Of a stretch of 63,315 bases of DNA, positions 8,345 to 18,503 are shown piece by piece. This stretch comes from an uncultured Pelagibacteraceae bacterium (lineage in GTDB: Bacteria; Pseudomonadota; Alphaproteobacteria; Pelagibacterales; Pelagibacteraceae): assembly GCA_902520685.1 (NCBI GenBank), contig CABYPE010000004.1, positions 1 through 63,315 of the forward strand. The letters are read 5' to 3'. Numbering within the stretch: position 1 is the stretch's first letter; each line of letters opens with the position of its first letter. Made by a program: the position numbers and the translations under genes. Under the pieces are notes generated by a model. That model saw only the letters and a list, made by a program, of their open reading frames with translations. It ran no database searches and was not told the origin of the DNA.

Positions 8345-9786
8345 TGTCTAAAATTAATTTTTTAAAACCTGACAAGTCAAATCTTTATACCTTCCTGTAT
8401 ATAGGTTCTTTTTTATTTTTTTTTAGTGTTTTAGATGTTCTTTTTAACTCTTTTTTTAGTTTGAACTTAACGGGTTTTTTACCTAGTTTTTTAAGTTTTT
8501 TATTTCCATTAATACTAGGCTTTATTGGTCTTTATTTTATAAGGATTGAATTAAGCGGTATTAAACAACTTGATCTATTGAATAAGCACATTAATACAAA
8601 TAATTTTAATGCTATATTATCTTTATTAATCATATTTATAATTCTTAAATCAATTCCACCAATATTAAGCTGGTTTTTTATTGACGCGAGTTTTGCTGGT
8701 GACTCAAAAGATGTCTGTACGGGTACAGGTGCTTGTTGGACTTATATCAAAGTTTGGATGAGAAGATTTATGTATGGAATGTATCCAAATGGAGAACAAT
8801 GGAGAATAAATTTATCTTTTATAGCTTTGGCATTACTTGGATCTGTTGGATATTTTGCTACAGACAGATTTAAAAAATATTTAACTCTCTATTATGTTGT
8901 AATTTATCCTTTTATTGCTTTCTTATTTATCTTTTTCTTTATATCAGGAGGACCAGTATTTTTTGATTTTTCATACGGTATAATTGCTGCAATTTTGTCT
9001 ATTATTATTGGTTTTTTTATTCCTAGCAAATTCAAGTTTTATTATTTTTTAGTTGTTCCCTTTGCTCTTTATATTTTATTAAAATATTTTATTTTTTATG
9101 AAGAATTAATTGAATTAGGAAAATTAGATGGTTTGAATTGGGTAGAAACAGGAGCTTGGGGTGGCTTGTCATTAACTTTTATAATCTCGTTTTTCTGTTT
9201 AATTTTTTGTTTTCCGATAGGAATGGCTTTCGCACTTGGAAGAAGATCTGGATTTCCTTTAATTAGATATATATCAATAGGTTTTATCGAATTTTGGAGA
9301 GGCGTACCTTTAATTACAGTATTATTTATGTCAGCTGTTATGTTTCCAATGTTTTTGCCAGCAGATTTTTTTATAGATAAATTGGTACGATGTATAATTG
9401 CTATTTCGTTGTTTGAAGCGGCTTATGTTGCTGAAGTTATAAGAGGAGGGTTACAAGCTCTTCCAAGAGGGCAGTATGAAGCTGCTAAATCTTTAGGTAT
9501 GGGCTATTGGAGAATGCACATTTTTGTAATTTTACCTCAAGCCCTAAAATTAGTAATTCCAGGTATTGCAAATACTTTTTTAGCCTTAGTTAAAGACACT
9601 CCCTTAATTTTTGTTGTTGGGCTATTAGAAATAGTAGGAATGTTAAATCTTGCAAAAACTAATCCAGAATGGTTAGGATTTGCTATGGAAGGTTATGTTT
9701 TCGCAGCAATTATTTTCTGGATTATTTGTTATGCAATGAGTAAATATAGTTATAATTTAGAACAAAAATATAAAACAGATCGATAG
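8341..9786 (+). CDS. aapM: General L-amino acid ABC transporter permease AapM
   Basis: Second permease of the Aap system, 481 residues. Its long N-terminal hydrophobic region (several helices before residue 260) is typical of AapM. The C-terminal transport domain shows [14 protein letters not shown] and the EAA loop ([17 protein letters not shown]). It sits in an aapQ-aapM-aapP run with a 4-base overlap upstream and a 5-base gap downstream. It likely forms a heterodimer with AapQ that is energised by AapP. Confidence 0.93.
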   Translation: MMSKINFLKPDKSNLYTFLYIGSFLFFFSVLDVLFNSFFSLNLTGFLPSFLSFLFPLILGFIGLYFIRIELSGIKQLDLLNKHINTNNFNAILSLLIIFIILKSIPPILSWFFIDASFAGDSKDVCTGTGACWTYIKVWMRRFMYGMYPNGEQWRINLSFIALALLGSVGYFATDRFKKYLTLYYVVIYPFIAFLFIFFFISGGPVFFDFSYGIIAAILSIIIGFFIPSKFKFYYFLVVPFALYILLKYFIFYEELIELGKLDGLNWVETGAWGGLSLTFIISFFCLIFCFPIGMAFALGRRSGFPLIRYISIGFIEFWRGVPLITVLFMSAVMFPMFLPADFFIDKLVRCIIAISLFEAAYVAEVIRGGLQALPRGQYEAAKSLGMGYWRMHIFVILPQALKLVIPGIANTFLALVKDTPLIFVVGLLEIVGMLNLAKTNPEWLGFAMEGYVFAAIIFWIICYAMSKYSYNLEQKYKTDR

Positions 9787-9791
9787 TAATT

Positions 9792-10526
9792 ATGTCAAAC
9801 AATATAATCCAAATAAATAATATGAATAAATGGTTTGGAGATTTTCAGGTATTGAACGGAATAAATTTAGAAGTTAAACCAAAAGAAAAAATTGTTGTTT
9901 GTGGCCCTTCAGGTTCTGGAAAGTCTACATTAATAAGATGCATTAATAGATTAGAAGAACACCAAGAGGGAGACATAATAGTTGATGGCACAACACTAAC
10001 AGAGGATACAAAAAATATTGAACAAATCAGAGCAGAAGTTGGAATGGTATTTCAACAGTTTAATTTATTTCCACATTTATCAATTTTGGATAATTGCACA
10101 TTAGCTCCTATATGGGTCAAGAAAATGCCAAAAAAAGAAGCAGAAGAATTGGCATTAAAACATTTAGAAAGAGTTCAAATATTAGATCAAGCCCAAAAAT
10201 ATCCAGGTCAACTTTCTGGAGGCCAACAACAGAGAGTAGCTATAGCGCGTGCACTTTGTATGGAGCCAAAAATAATGCTTTTTGATGAACCTACATCGGC
10301 TTTAGATCCAGAAATGATTAAAGAGGTATTAGATGTAATGGTTAATTTAGCCAAACAAGGTATGACAATGATAGTCGTTACTCATGAAATGGGATTTGCA
10401 AAAGAGGTTGCAGATCAAATGATTTTCATGGATGAAGGTAAGATAGTAGAAAAAGCTGATACTAAAGAATTTTTTGCCAATCCAAAGAGTGAAAGAACCA
10501 AACTTTTTCTGAGCCAGATACTATAG
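9792..10526 (+). CDS. aapP: General L-amino acid ABC transporter ATP-binding protein AapP
   Basis: ATPase subunit, 244 residues, the usual length. Walker A is GPSGSGKST (residues 38-46), then the Q-loop ([13 protein letters not shown]), signature LSGGQQQR (near 140), Walker B ([14 protein letters not shown], near 162) and the H-loop (VVTHEMGFA). It closes the aapJQMP cluster. Substrate range is inferred from family: broad uptake of polar and basic L-amino acids. Confidence 0.95.
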   Translation: MSNNIIQINNMNKWFGDFQVLNGINLEVKPKEKIVVCGPSGSGKSTLIRCINRLEEHQEGDIIVDGTTLTEDTKNIEQIRAEVGMVFQQFNLFPHLSILDNCTLAPIWVKKMPKKEAEELALKHLERVQILDQAQKYPGQLSGGQQQRVAIARALCMEPKIMLFDEPTSALDPEMIKEVLDVMVNLAKQGMTMIVVTHEMGFAKEVADQMIFMDEGKIVEKADTKEFFANPKSERTKLFLSQIL

Positions 10527-10691
10527 ACACAACTAATATCAAGAAATATTTCTTCATTTTAAGCTCAAGTAATACTTGACACATATCTACTTAGTAAGCT
10601 TTTTTCTCAAAAAAAAGAAAAAATTATTGTTGCAGAGGGTATTAAAAACTAGTTCAATAAGTTTTTAATAAAAAAATTAAGAGGGGTCTTA
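10527..10691 (+). promoter_or_regulatory. Upstream region of the XRE regulator with two palindromes
   Basis: This region contains a perfect 14-base palindrome AAGAAATATTTCTT at 10541-10554 and a 10-bp inverted repeat ATTAAAAACT/AGTTTTTAAT at 10641-10669 (9-base spacer). A TTGACA hexamer (10576-10581) is a candidate -35, but no convincing -10 stands at standard spacing. The ribosome site GAGGGG lies just before the ATG at 10692. Either palindrome could be an autoregulatory operator; the first could also be a weak terminator for aapP. Confidence 0.4.
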
Positions 10692-11063
10692 ATGGAAGAT
10701 AATTTCAACAAGCATTTAGGCAATAAGCTTAAGCTTAGAAGATTAGCACTGGGTTTAACACAAACCAAAGTTGCAAAAGCTATAAACGTTACATTTCAGC
10801 AAATACAAAAATATGAAAAAGGGACTAATGGAGTAAGTTCAATTAGATTATTACAATTATCTAATTATTTAAAAGTGCCAATTAATTATTTCTTTGAAGA
10901 TTTTTCAGAATATTTAATCAATTTAGAAAAATCTCAAGAAGGTCATATGAATGTTAATTATAATTTTTTAGTGAAGGTATATTCAGAACTTAATGCAGAT
11001 CAAAAATTAAAATTTAATAAATCTTTACAACTTACGAATAATACAATTTCTAAAGTTGGATAA
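10692..11063 (+). CDS. XRE-family helix-turn-helix transcriptional regulator
   Basis: Small DNA-binding protein of 123 residues. The N-terminal half is a Cro/CI-type HTH (LGNKLKLRRLALGLTQTKVA, then VTFQQIQKYEKGTNGVSS), including the 'QKYEKG' segment typical of alphaproteobacterial XRE proteins; the C-terminal half is a short variable tail. The target is unknown. It follows aapP on the same strand but with its own leader, so control of aap is possible but unproven. It converges on tRNA-Asn, whose 3' end lies 8 bases beyond the stop. Confidence 0.88.
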   Translation: MEDNFNKHLGNKLKLRRLALGLTQTKVAKAINVTFQQIQKYEKGTNGVSSIRLLQLSNYLKVPINYFFEDFSEYLINLEKSQEGHMNVNYNFLVKVYSELNADQKLKFNKSLQLTNNTISKVG

Positions 11064-11070
11064 AATTTTT

Positions 11071-11146
11071 TGGCTCCTCGGGCAGGACTCGAACCTGCGA
11101 CCAATTGATTAACAGTCAACTGCTCTACCAACTGAGCTACCGAGGA
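11071..11146 (-). tRNA. tRNA-Asn (anticodon GTT)
   Basis: Read on the minus strand: TCCTCGGTAGCTCAGTTGGT..., anticodon loop CTGTTAA with GTT, T-arm GCAGGTTCGAGTCCTGC, acceptor closing with CCGAGGA, discriminator G and encoded CCA. It is 76 bases long. It lies 50 bases downstream of tRNA-Cys and may share its transcript. Confidence 0.96.
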
Positions 11147-11196
11147 ATGTAAAAAACTCAACTTACTTTTTTTTATAGTTAAAACAAGAATTTTTT

Positions 11197-11270
11197 TGGA
11201 GGCAACGCCCGGAATCGAACCGGGATACAAGGATTTGCAATCCTCTGCGTAACCATTCCGCCACGTTGCC
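11197..11270 (-). tRNA. tRNA-Cys (anticodon GCA)
   Basis: Minus-strand cloverleaf of 74 bases: GGCAACGTGGCGGAATGGTT..., anticodon loop TTGCAAA with GCA, T-arm CCCGGTTCGATTCCGGG, acceptor GGCAACG paired with CGTTGCC, discriminator T, encoded CCA. It is the first gene of a two-tRNA group with tRNA-Asn. Confidence 0.95.
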
Positions 11271-11363
11271 ATTTAATACTTAATAATAGCAATTGTACTA
11301 ATATCAACGTTTTATCTTATTACAAGATTATTAATTTTAATATAAAACAATTTTGATAATTAT

Positions 11364-11996
11364 ATGGATCTAAAAGTTAGAGATAGAACAGACGATGAAT
11401 TATTAGTAAGGAGAAAAGAATTCTTAACGATCTGTGATGTATTAGACGAAACCAAAACAAATTATTTTTTACAAACTGGAATACTTTTAGGAGCTATAAG
11501 AGATAATGAGTTAATCAAGTGGGATTGGGATATAGAAATTAGTGTTTTCTCAGATGATTTTTTACCAAAAATAGATCTTATAGTTAAAAAATTAATTGAT
11601 AAAAATTTTGAAATAAAAAATGTGAATAAAAAAAAATATGAATCAAAAATCGATTTTATAGGACAGTATCCTGAAAACGTAACTGGTTATACAATTTTTT
11701 CATGGAATTATTCTAAGTCTAAAGATAAATATTGGAGAAAAGATCTGTCTGTACCATCAAGATTTTTGAATAAACTATCAAGAACAAATTTGTTCGGTCG
11801 TGAATTTAGATGTCCCAATTATACTGAAGAATATTTGACTTTTGCTTATGGAGATTGGAAAACTCCCTTGAGATCATCTAACAAAAATTTGTATATGACA
11901 AAAAGTTTTAGAAATAAATTTAAAAATTTGATGATAATCTTAAAAAAAAATTTTTTAAAAATTTTATATCGTTTATGGAAATTAATTAAAAAATGA
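11364..11996 (+). CDS. LicD/fukutin-related nucleotidyltransferase-like protein
   Basis: 210 residues. The segment LQTGILLGAIRDNELIKWDW followed by DIEI matches the LicD/FKRP active-site signature (GTLLGAIRHGG...WDDDIDI in the family), with the metal-binding Asp pair kept as WDWDIEI. A second family hallmark, FAYGDWKTPLRSS, is near the C-terminus, followed by a basic tail (KKNFLKILYRLWKLIKK). Family members transfer phosphocholine or other phospho-alcohol groups onto surface glycans; the actual substrate here is unknown. It stands alone, 14 bases before valS and beside two tRNA genes. Confidence 0.8.
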   Translation: MDLKVRDRTDDELLVRRKEFLTICDVLDETKTNYFLQTGILLGAIRDNELIKWDWDIEISVFSDDFLPKIDLIVKKLIDKNFEIKNVNKKKYESKIDFIGQYPENVTGYTIFSWNYSKSKDKYWRKDLSVPSRFLNKLSRTNLFGREFRCPNYTEEYLTFAYGDWKTPLRSSNKNLYMTKSFRNKFKNLMIILKKNFLKILYRLWKLIKK

Positions 11997-12009
11997 CTAA
12001 TTTATTCAT

Positions 12010-14634
12010 ATGAAATCAGATAAATATATTCATTCACAGGTTGAAGAAAAAATATATTCATATTGGGAAAAGAATAATTTATTTAAATCAAAAGATAATT
12101 TAAAAAAATTTTCAATAGTAATTCCTCCACCAAATGTAACAGGCTCATTGCATATGGGTCATGCATTAAATAATTCAATTCAAGATTTTTTAGTTCGTTA
12201 TTATCGAATGAACAACTATGAAACACTTTGGCAGCCAGGCACTGATCACGCCGGTATTGCTACACAAGCACTTGTAGAAAGAAAATTAGAAAAAGATGGA
12301 ATAAACAAAAATGATATTGGTCGAGAAAAATTTATTGAAAAAGTTTGGGAATGGAAAAATCAATATGGTGATATTATTATCAATCAACTTAAAAAACTAG
12401 GATGCTCATGTGATTGGTCTCGTAATGCTTTTACAATGGATGATAATTTATCGAGCTCAGTTATAAAAGTATTTGTAGAGTTACATAAAAAAAAGTTAAT
12501 CTATAAAGCAAAAAAATTAGTCAATTGGGATACTGTATTAAAGACAGCAATTTCTGATCTTGAGGTTGATCAAAGGGAAGTAAACTCTAAAATTTATTAT
12601 ATAAAATACCCAATAGAGGAAACTTCTGAATATATTGAAATTGCAACGACAAGACCTGAAACAATGCTAGGTGATACTGCAATTGCAGTGAATCCAAGTG
12701 ATAAACGTTTCAAATCATTAGTAGGAAAAATGGTATCTGTTCCTATTGTGGGCAGAAAAATAAAGATTATCGAGGATGATTTTGCTGATCCTGAACAGGG
12801 AACTGGTGCATTAAAGATTACACCGGCGCACGACTTTAATGATTATGAGGTTGGTGCAAGACATAATTTAGAAATTATAAATATTTTCACTGAGGAGGGT
12901 AAAATAAATCAAAATGCGCCAAAAGATTATATTGGATTAGATAGATTTGAAGCACGTAAAAAGATCTTAAGTGAATTAAAAGAAAAAAAATTTTTTGTTA
13001 AAGATGAGAATATAAAAAATAAAATTCCATATGGTGATCGATCAAATTCAATTATTGAGCCTTTTTTAACAGATCAATGGTTTGTAGATGCAGAAAAATT
13101 ATCAGTAAAAGCAAAAGAAATAGTTAATAATAAAAAAACAAAATTTTTTCCTGAAAATTGGTCTAAGACTTATTTTCAATGGATGAATAATATTGAACCA
13201 TGGTGTATTTCTAGACAGTTATGGTGGGGCCATCAAATACCCGCTTGGTATGGCCCAGATGGAAAAATATTTGTCGCAAATAGTGAATTTGATGCAAAAA
13301 AAGATGCAAAAAAATTTTATAAAAAAGATGTATCTTTGACCAGAGATCCTGATGTCCTAGATACCTGGTTTTCATCTGGATTATGGCCTTTTGCAACACT
13401 GGGGTGGCCAGAAAAAACAGAATATTTAGATAAATTTTATCCCACCACTGTTCTTGTTACTGGATTTGATATAATTTTTTTTTGGGTAGCAAGAATGATG
13501 ATGTTTGGAATGGAATTTTTAAACAGGGAACCTTTTAAAGACATTTATGTTCACGCATTAGTCAGAGATGAAAAGGGACAAAAAATGTCTAAATCTAAAG
13601 GTAATGTTATAGATCCATTAGACTTAATTGAAAAATATAGTGCCGATGCATTAAGATTTACACTGTTATCCATGGCATCTCCAGGAACAGATGTTAAACT
13701 TTCTGAAGAAAGAGTTAAGGGTTATAGAAATTTTTTGAATAAGTTATGGAATGCAAATAATTTTTTAAAAACTAATGAATGTGATTTTAATTTTAATGAA
13801 AAACCAAATTTAACATTAAATATAAATAAATGGATTTACAATCAATTAGTTGAAGTTAAAAATTCAATTGAACAAAATATTAAAGATTACCGTTTTGATG
13901 AAGCAGCAAAAAATGCTTATAGATTTGCATGGAATTCATATTGCGACTGGTATTTAGAGCTATCTAAAACAATTTTGTACTCAGAAGATAATAGCGCTAA
14001 AAAAGAGGTAAAAGCTACAGCTGTATACGTTTTTAAGCAAATATTAAAAATTCTTCACCCATTTATTCCATTTGTTACAGAAGAAATTTGGCTAAACAAT
14101 AAGTTTGATAACAATGGTAAAGACTATTTGATGTATTCAAATTGGATTAATGATAATATTAAAAAAGACCAATCTTCTATAGATGTTCAAAAAATCATAG
14201 ATATAATCTCACAACTAAGATCATTTAAAAACGAATTAAATGTAAGTCCTGGATCTTTTACAGATATTTCAATTCAAAATTTAAAGGATGACAATAAAGA
14301 ATTTATCAAAAACAATGAGACTGTTTTAAAAAAAATTGGAAGAATTAATAATTTTCATAAAACTGATGTAAAAAAATCTTCGGCATCTATGGTTATATCT
14401 GGAGAAATTTACAAAATCTATTTTGATGAAAATGTTGATCTTAATTTGATAAAAGAAAATTTAGTTAAAAGACAAAGCAAATATCAAGAAGAAATGGACA
14501 AGATATCAGAGAGATTATCAAAAAAAGGATTTACAGATAGGGCTCCAAAAAATATTGTTGAACAAGAAAAAACTAACTATAGTAATTTAAAAGATGATAT
14601 CAAAAAAATATCATTGACTATTGAAAGCTTATGA
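12010..14634 (+). CDS. valS: Valyl-tRNA synthetase
   Basis: Class I synthetase charging tRNA-Val, 874 residues. The HIGH-type motif is in [16 protein letters not shown] (about residues 38-53), the KMSKS motif in [15 protein letters not shown] (near 525). The editing (CP1) domain shows [15 protein letters not shown] and the ValRS-specific tRNA-binding C-terminal coiled coil ends the protein ([20 protein letters not shown]). Its stop overlaps the ilvD start (ATGATG), so the two are coupled. Confidence 0.97.
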   Translation: MKSDKYIHSQVEEKIYSYWEKNNLFKSKDNLKKFSIVIPPPNVTGSLHMGHALNNSIQDFLVRYYRMNNYETLWQPGTDHAGIATQALVERKLEKDGINKNDIGREKFIEKVWEWKNQYGDIIINQLKKLGCSCDWSRNAFTMDDNLSSSVIKVFVELHKKKLIYKAKKLVNWDTVLKTAISDLEVDQREVNSKIYYIKYPIEETSEYIEIATTRPETMLGDTAIAVNPSDKRFKSLVGKMVSVPIVGRKIKIIEDDFADPEQGTGALKITPAHDFNDYEVGARHNLEIINIFTEEGKINQNAPKDYIGLDRFEARKKILSELKEKKFFVKDENIKNKIPYGDRSNSIIEPFLTDQWFVDAEKLSVKAKEIVNNKKTKFFPENWSKTYFQWMNNIEPWCISRQLWWGHQIPAWYGPDGKIFVANSEFDAKKDAKKFYKKDVSLTRDPDVLDTWFSSGLWPFATLGWPEKTEYLDKFYPTTVLVTGFDIIFFWVARMMMFGMEFLNREPFKDIYVHALVRDEKGQKMSKSKGNVIDPLDLIEKYSADALRFTLLSMASPGTDVKLSEERVKGYRNFLNKLWNANNFLKTNECDFNFNEKPNLTLNINKWIYNQLVEVKNSIEQNIKDYRFDEAAKNAYRFAWNSYCDWYLELSKTILYSEDNSAKKEVKATAVYVFKQILKILHPFIPFVTEEIWLNNKFDNNGKDYLMYSNWINDNIKKDQSSIDVQKIIDIISQLRSFKNELNVSPGSFTDISIQNLKDDNKEFIKNNETVLKKIGRINNFHKTDVKKSSASMVISGEIYKIYFDENVDLNLIKENLVKRQSKYQEEMDKISERLSKKGFTDRAPKNIVEQEKTNYSNLKDDIKKISLTIESL

Positions 14635-16352
14635 TGCGGAAGTTTAATAAAAATAAATTACCAAGTAGACATACATCTGTAGGAGCAGATAGGGCTCCAC
14701 ATAGATCATTTTATTATGCGATGGGTGAAACTGAAAAAGATGTTTCTAAACCTTTTGTAGGTGTCGTTTCAACTTGGAATGAGGCAGCTCCATGTAACAT
14801 TGCTTTAATGAGACAAGCTCAATCTGTTAAAAAAGGTGTCAGAGCTTCCGGTGGAACACCAAGAGAATTTTGCACAATTACTGTTACTGATGGTATTGCA
14901 ATGGGTCACGAAGGAATGAAATCTTCTTTAATTTCTAGAGAAGTGATTGCAGATTCAGCAGAACTTACTGTTAGAGGTCATTGTTATGATGCATTAGTAG
15001 GGATTGCCGGTTGTGATAAATCTTTGCCAGGTTTAATGATGTCGATGGTTAGATTAAATGTTCCAAGTGTATTTATTTACGGAGGATCAATTCTACCAGG
15101 CAGATATAAAGGTAAAGATGTAACTGTCGTAGATGTTTTTGAAGCTGTAGGAAAACATTCATCAGGACAAATGTCTGCTAAAGAATTAAGGAAACTAGAA
15201 TTAGTTGCATGTCCAAGTGCAGGTGCGTGTGGTGGTCAATTTACTGCAAACACAATGGCATGTGTATCAGAAGCAATTGGTTTGGCTTTACCTTACTCTG
15301 CAGGAACACCAGCGCCTTATGAAGAAAGAGATAAGTATGCAAAATTAAGTGGTAAAATGGTAATGGAATTATTAGCAAAAAAAATTAAACCAAGAGACAT
15401 TGTAACTAAAAAAGCTTTAGAAAATGCTGCAACAATAGTAGCTGCAACAGGTGGTTCAACAAATGCTGCTTTACACTTACCAGCAATTGCTAACGAAGCA
15501 GGAATTAAATTTGATTTAATGGATGTTGCAAAAATATTTAAAAGAACTCCATATCTTGCCGATTTAAAACCAGGTGGAAAGTATGTTGCAAAAGATATGT
15601 GGTTAGCAGGTGGGGTACCAATGTTATTAAAAACACTTTATGAAGGTGGATACATTCACGGAGACTGCATGACAGTTACTGGCAAAACAATGAAAGAAAA
15701 TTTAAAAGGAATTAAATTTAATCCAAAACAAAAAGTATTAAGAGCTTACAATAATCCATTATCTCCAGATGGAGGTGTTGTAGGACTAAGAGGTAATTTA
15801 GCTCCAGAAGGTGGGATTGTTAAAATTGCCGGATTAAAGAAATTACAATTTAGTGGACGAGCAAGATGTTTTGATAATGAAGAAAGTGCAATGAAAGCAG
15901 TCCAAAGCAGAAAATATAAAGATGGTGATGTAATTATTATTAGGTATGAAGGACCAGTTGGTGGCCCAGGCATGAGAGAAATGCTCTCTACTACTGGTGC
16001 TATTTATGGACAAGGAAAAGGTGAGAAAGTTGCTTTGATAACAGATGGAAGATTTTCGGGAGCTACTAGAGGGTTTTGTGTAGGCCATGTTGGACCAGAG
16101 GCTGCTTTAGGTGGGCCTATAGCTCTTTTACGTAATGGAGATGTTATTGATATTGATGCTAAAAAGGGAACAATTAATGTCAGATTAACTAGAGCACAAT
16201 TAGCTGCTAGAAAAAGAAAATGGAAGGCTAGAAAATCTGATTTTGGATCAGGTACACTTTGGAAATATGCTCAAACCGTTGGACCTGCATATTTAGGTGC
16301 ACCAACTCATCCAGGTAAGAAAAAAGAAGTTAAGGATTACTCGAAAATTTAA
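14631..16352 (+). CDS. ilvD: Dihydroxy-acid dehydratase
   Basis: Dehydrates 2,3-dihydroxy-isovalerate and -methylvalerate in valine/isoleucine synthesis. It has 573 residues with the Fe-S and active-site signatures [13 protein letters not shown] and [19 protein letters not shown], plus [19 protein letters not shown] near the C-terminus. The start could be either of two adjacent ATGs (14631 or 14634). It is adjacent to valS, a thematically matched neighbour (valine synthesis and use). It is more GC-rich and alanine/glycine-rich than surrounding genes, as expected for a well-expressed enzyme. Confidence 0.96.
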   Translation: MMRKFNKNKLPSRHTSVGADRAPHRSFYYAMGETEKDVSKPFVGVVSTWNEAAPCNIALMRQAQSVKKGVRASGGTPREFCTITVTDGIAMGHEGMKSSLISREVIADSAELTVRGHCYDALVGIAGCDKSLPGLMMSMVRLNVPSVFIYGGSILPGRYKGKDVTVVDVFEAVGKHSSGQMSAKELRKLELVACPSAGACGGQFTANTMACVSEAIGLALPYSAGTPAPYEERDKYAKLSGKMVMELLAKKIKPRDIVTKKALENAATIVAATGGSTNAALHLPAIANEAGIKFDLMDVAKIFKRTPYLADLKPGGKYVAKDMWLAGGVPMLLKTLYEGGYIHGDCMTVTGKTMKENLKGIKFNPKQKVLRAYNNPLSPDGGVVGLRGNLAPEGGIVKIAGLKKLQFSGRARCFDNEESAMKAVQSRKYKDGDVIIIRYEGPVGGPGMREMLSTTGAIYGQGKGEKVALITDGRFSGATRGFCVGHVGPEAALGGPIALLRNGDVIDIDAKKGTINVRLTRAQLAARKRKWKARKSDFGSGTLWKYAQTVGPAYLGAPTHPGKKKEVKDYSKI

Positions 16353-17551
16353 TGAAAATTCGCCCAGTTATTTTATGTGGTGGAGCGGGAACTAGACTTT
16401 GGCCAAAAGCTAAAAAACATCAAGCAAAACAATTTATGGATTTTGGTAATTGGACTTTATTGGGTAAAACTTTAGAGAGAATTAAATCATCTATTTATGA
16501 TGCACCTGTTATAAGCACAAATTTGAAATATCTTAAAGAAGTAAAAAAACATCTGAAACAGCATAAAATTAAAAATTTTAAGATCATTCTAGAGCCTGCT
16601 AAAAGAAACACAGCACCAGCTATATTAAGTACGGCATTAATTAAAGATATTCCAGATGAACAGCCACTAATTTTTTTAGCTGCTGATCACTTAATAGAAA
16701 AAGTTAGTTTATTTAATAATGCTTTAAAAAAAAATCAAAAGAAATTAAGTCAAAACAATATATTTATTTTTGGAATTAAGCCCACAATGCCTTCCTCTGA
16801 ATTTGGTTACTTTTTGTCTAAAAAGACGAATGGTAATAGTAAAGTGTTAAAATTTGTGGAAAAACCCAATGAAGTTAAAGCAAAACAAATAATAAAAAAA
16901 AAAGGTTATTGGAATTCTGGAATGTTTTTTTTAAGAAAGGATTCAATTATCAATAACTTTAAAAAATATCAGCCTAGTATCTTTAAACATTGCTATAAAG
17001 CAATAATAAAAGCTAAATATAAAAACAATATTTATTATTTGAATAAACAAGCTTTTATGAGAACACCCACCAAGTCATTTGATTATGCAATACTAGAAAA
17101 AATAAAAGAAATTAATGCAATAAGATTAGATATTCCATGGTCTGATTTAGGGTCTTGGAAAGAGATCTGTAAAATGTATGGAAGAAAAAAAAGACAATAT
17201 TTCAAAAAGCAAAATGTATTTTATAGACCTTGGGGAAGATACGTAAATTTATTTACTAGTAAAGAATTCCTAATTAAAGAATTATATATAAAATCCAAAG
17301 GTATATTGAGTCTTCAAAAACACAACCATCGAGCAGAGCACTGGGTAATTACTCATGGTAAGCCTAAAATTACTCTTAATAAAAGATGTTTTTTTATGAA
17401 ACCTAATGAAAATATTTTTATTCCACTAGGATCAATTCATAGAATTGAAAATCCTTATAAAATACCTGTAAAAATTATTGAAGCTCAGGTGGGGTCTATA
17501 TTAAAAGAGACGGATATAGTAAGATACAAAGATATATATGGAAGAGTATAA
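16352..17551 (+). CDS. manC: Mannose-1-phosphate guanylyltransferase (compact ManC type)
   Basis: Makes GDP-mannose from mannose-1-phosphate and GTP for surface polysaccharides. The N-terminal nucleotidyltransferase signature is ILCGGAGTRLWPKAKKHQAK, with FVEKP, WNSGMFFL and WSDLGSWKEI downstream. The C-terminal third is a cupin like that of type II mannose-6-phosphate isomerases (LSLQKHNHRAEHWVITHGKP, PLGSIHRIENP). At 399 residues it is shorter than the usual 470 or so; the linker between the two domains is reduced. Bifunctionality is therefore possible but uncertain. The start overlaps the ilvD stop (TAATG). Confidence 0.85.
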   Translation: MKIRPVILCGGAGTRLWPKAKKHQAKQFMDFGNWTLLGKTLERIKSSIYDAPVISTNLKYLKEVKKHLKQHKIKNFKIILEPAKRNTAPAILSTALIKDIPDEQPLIFLAADHLIEKVSLFNNALKKNQKKLSQNNIFIFGIKPTMPSSEFGYFLSKKTNGNSKVLKFVEKPNEVKAKQIIKKKGYWNSGMFFLRKDSIINNFKKYQPSIFKHCYKAIIKAKYKNNIYYLNKQAFMRTPTKSFDYAILEKIKEINAIRLDIPWSDLGSWKEICKMYGRKKRQYFKKQNVFYRPWGRYVNLFTSKEFLIKELYIKSKGILSLQKHNHRAEHWVITHGKPKITLNKRCFFMKPNENIFIPLGSIHRIENPYKIPVKIIEAQVGSILKETDIVRYKDIYGRV

Positions 17552-17620
17552 ATAAGAGTAATATTATGGCAAAAAAAATTTATTTATTGAATATTATAAG
17601 GTTATGAAGATCATATAATA

Positions 17621-17965
17621 ATGTTTGCATTTAAAATTTCAGGATACTTATATTTATTTTTTGCAATAATATTAGGTATTGCTTCAAATGGTTTTTTAAA
17701 AACAACAAACGGTTTTACAAATCTAGTACCAACAGTATTTTGTATAATTTCAATTGTACTTTGTATTTTTTGCTTATCTAAAGTTATGATTTTAATTCCT
17801 GTTGGATTTGCTTATGCTACCTACGGAGGTTTAACTATAACGGCTGTAACAATTTTCGGTATTTTAAAATATAATCAATTTCCAAATACACTTGGTTTAA
17901 TTGGTTTAGTATTTATTGTTTTAGGTGTCATTATGGTTAATTATTTTGGAAAAATTAACCCTTAG
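17621..17965 (+). CDS. Small multidrug resistance (SMR)-like membrane protein
   Basis: 114 residues, four hydrophobic segments. It aligns end to end with EmrE: YLYLFFAIILGIASNGFLK, GFTNLVPTVF, LIPVGFAYATYGG, and a C-terminal LGLIGLVFIVLGVIMVNYFG. The glutamate that EmrE and most SMR transporters use for proton and substrate binding (Glu14) is Gly19 here. It may be a non-catalytic partner of another subunit, a lipid- or metabolite-related SMR relative, or a decaying gene. The reading frame is intact. It lies just upstream of dgkA, with an SMR C-terminal fragment beyond dgkA. Confidence 0.8.
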   Translation: MFAFKISGYLYLFFAIILGIASNGFLKTTNGFTNLVPTVFCIISIVLCIFCLSKVMILIPVGFAYATYGGLTITAVTIFGILKYNQFPNTLGLIGLVFIVLGVIMVNYFGKINP

Positions 17966-17986
17966 TTTAAATATCTTTAAAATTAA

Positions 17987-18319
17987 ATGATTAAAAAATT
18001 ATATTACAATTTGATCAATTCTTTAAATGGTTTAAAAATCGTTCTTAAAGAAAATTCTTTTATTTTAGAATTGGTATTAGGTTTTTTTTTAATTCCATAT
18101 ATCTTCTTATCAAATATAGATTTTAACTATAAGATTATTTTATCAGTCATGTATTTCTTATTATTAGCATTTGAAATAATGAACACTGCAATTGAAAAAC
18201 TGTGTGATAAAGTAACTACTGATCTAGACCCTGATATCAAAAAGATTAAAGATTTATCAAGTGCTGCTGTATTTGTTGTTTTATTAATACTAATTATTAT
18301 TTTTTTAGCCTCATTTTGA
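17987..18319 (+). CDS. dgkA: Diacylglycerol kinase (DgkA type)
   Basis: Small integral membrane kinase, 110 residues, that recycles diacylglycerol to phosphatidic acid during envelope biogenesis. The family signature is visible: LLLAFEIMNTAIEKLCDKVT, followed by KKIKDLSSAAVFVVLL. There are three hydrophobic segments. It starts 21 bases after the SMR-like gene on the same strand. Confidence 0.92.
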   Translation: MIKKLYYNLINSLNGLKIVLKENSFILELVLGFFLIPYIFLSNIDFNYKIILSVMYFLLLAFEIMNTAIEKLCDKVTTDLDPDIKKIKDLSSAAVFVVLLILIIIFLASF

Positions 18320-18357
18320 GTAGAAATAGTTGCTTTTAAAATTTAACAAATCTGTAA

Positions 18358-18453
18358 CATTTAAATGGGACAATAGTTTATGGAACTATTGGTATAATCT
18401 TAATAATTATAGGTATTATTCTGGTAAATTATTTAGGAAAAGTAAGTTCTTAA
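18358..18453 (+). pseudogene. C-terminal remnant of a second SMR gene
   Basis: The frame translates as HLNGTIVYGTIGIILIIIGI then ILVNYLGKVSS and a stop. This closely resembles the last 31 residues of the SMR-like protein at 17621-17965 (QFPNTLGLIGLVFIVLGVIM then VNYFGKINP), with the shared VNY(L/F)GK ending. An in-frame TAA lies immediately upstream, and no start or N-terminal SMR sequence was found between dgkA and this point. It looks like the tail of a duplicated or paired SMR gene whose remainder was lost, perhaps when dgkA came to lie between the two. Confidence 0.72.
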
Positions 18454-18462
18454 AATAATCTA

Positions 18463-18493
18463 GTGGCCGTGATAAATAGATTAACACGACCAC
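18463..18493. terminator. Hairpin between the SMR remnant and the PiT-like gene
   Basis: GTGG-C-CGTG pairs with CACG-A-CCAC around a 13-base loop, giving 8 bp with one C/A mismatch. It lies 10 bases beyond the end of the minus-strand PiT-like gene and just after the plus-strand SMR remnant, so it could serve either strand. There is no long T-run, so it is a weak or Rho-assisted terminator at best. Confidence 0.4.
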
Positions 18494-18503
18494 ATAAATA
18501 AAT

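Noticed and set aside
11000-11272. 90-aa minus-strand ORF (MATWRNGYAEDCKSLYPG...)
   Set aside because: It is the conceptual translation of tRNA-Cys and tRNA-Asn; sequences like SSVAQLVEQL and SSPARGA are classic false ORFs over tRNA genes.
17552-17620. Short ORF (MAKKIYLLNIIRL) before the SMR-like gene
   Set aside because: 13 codons only, no conservation evidence; treated as chance.
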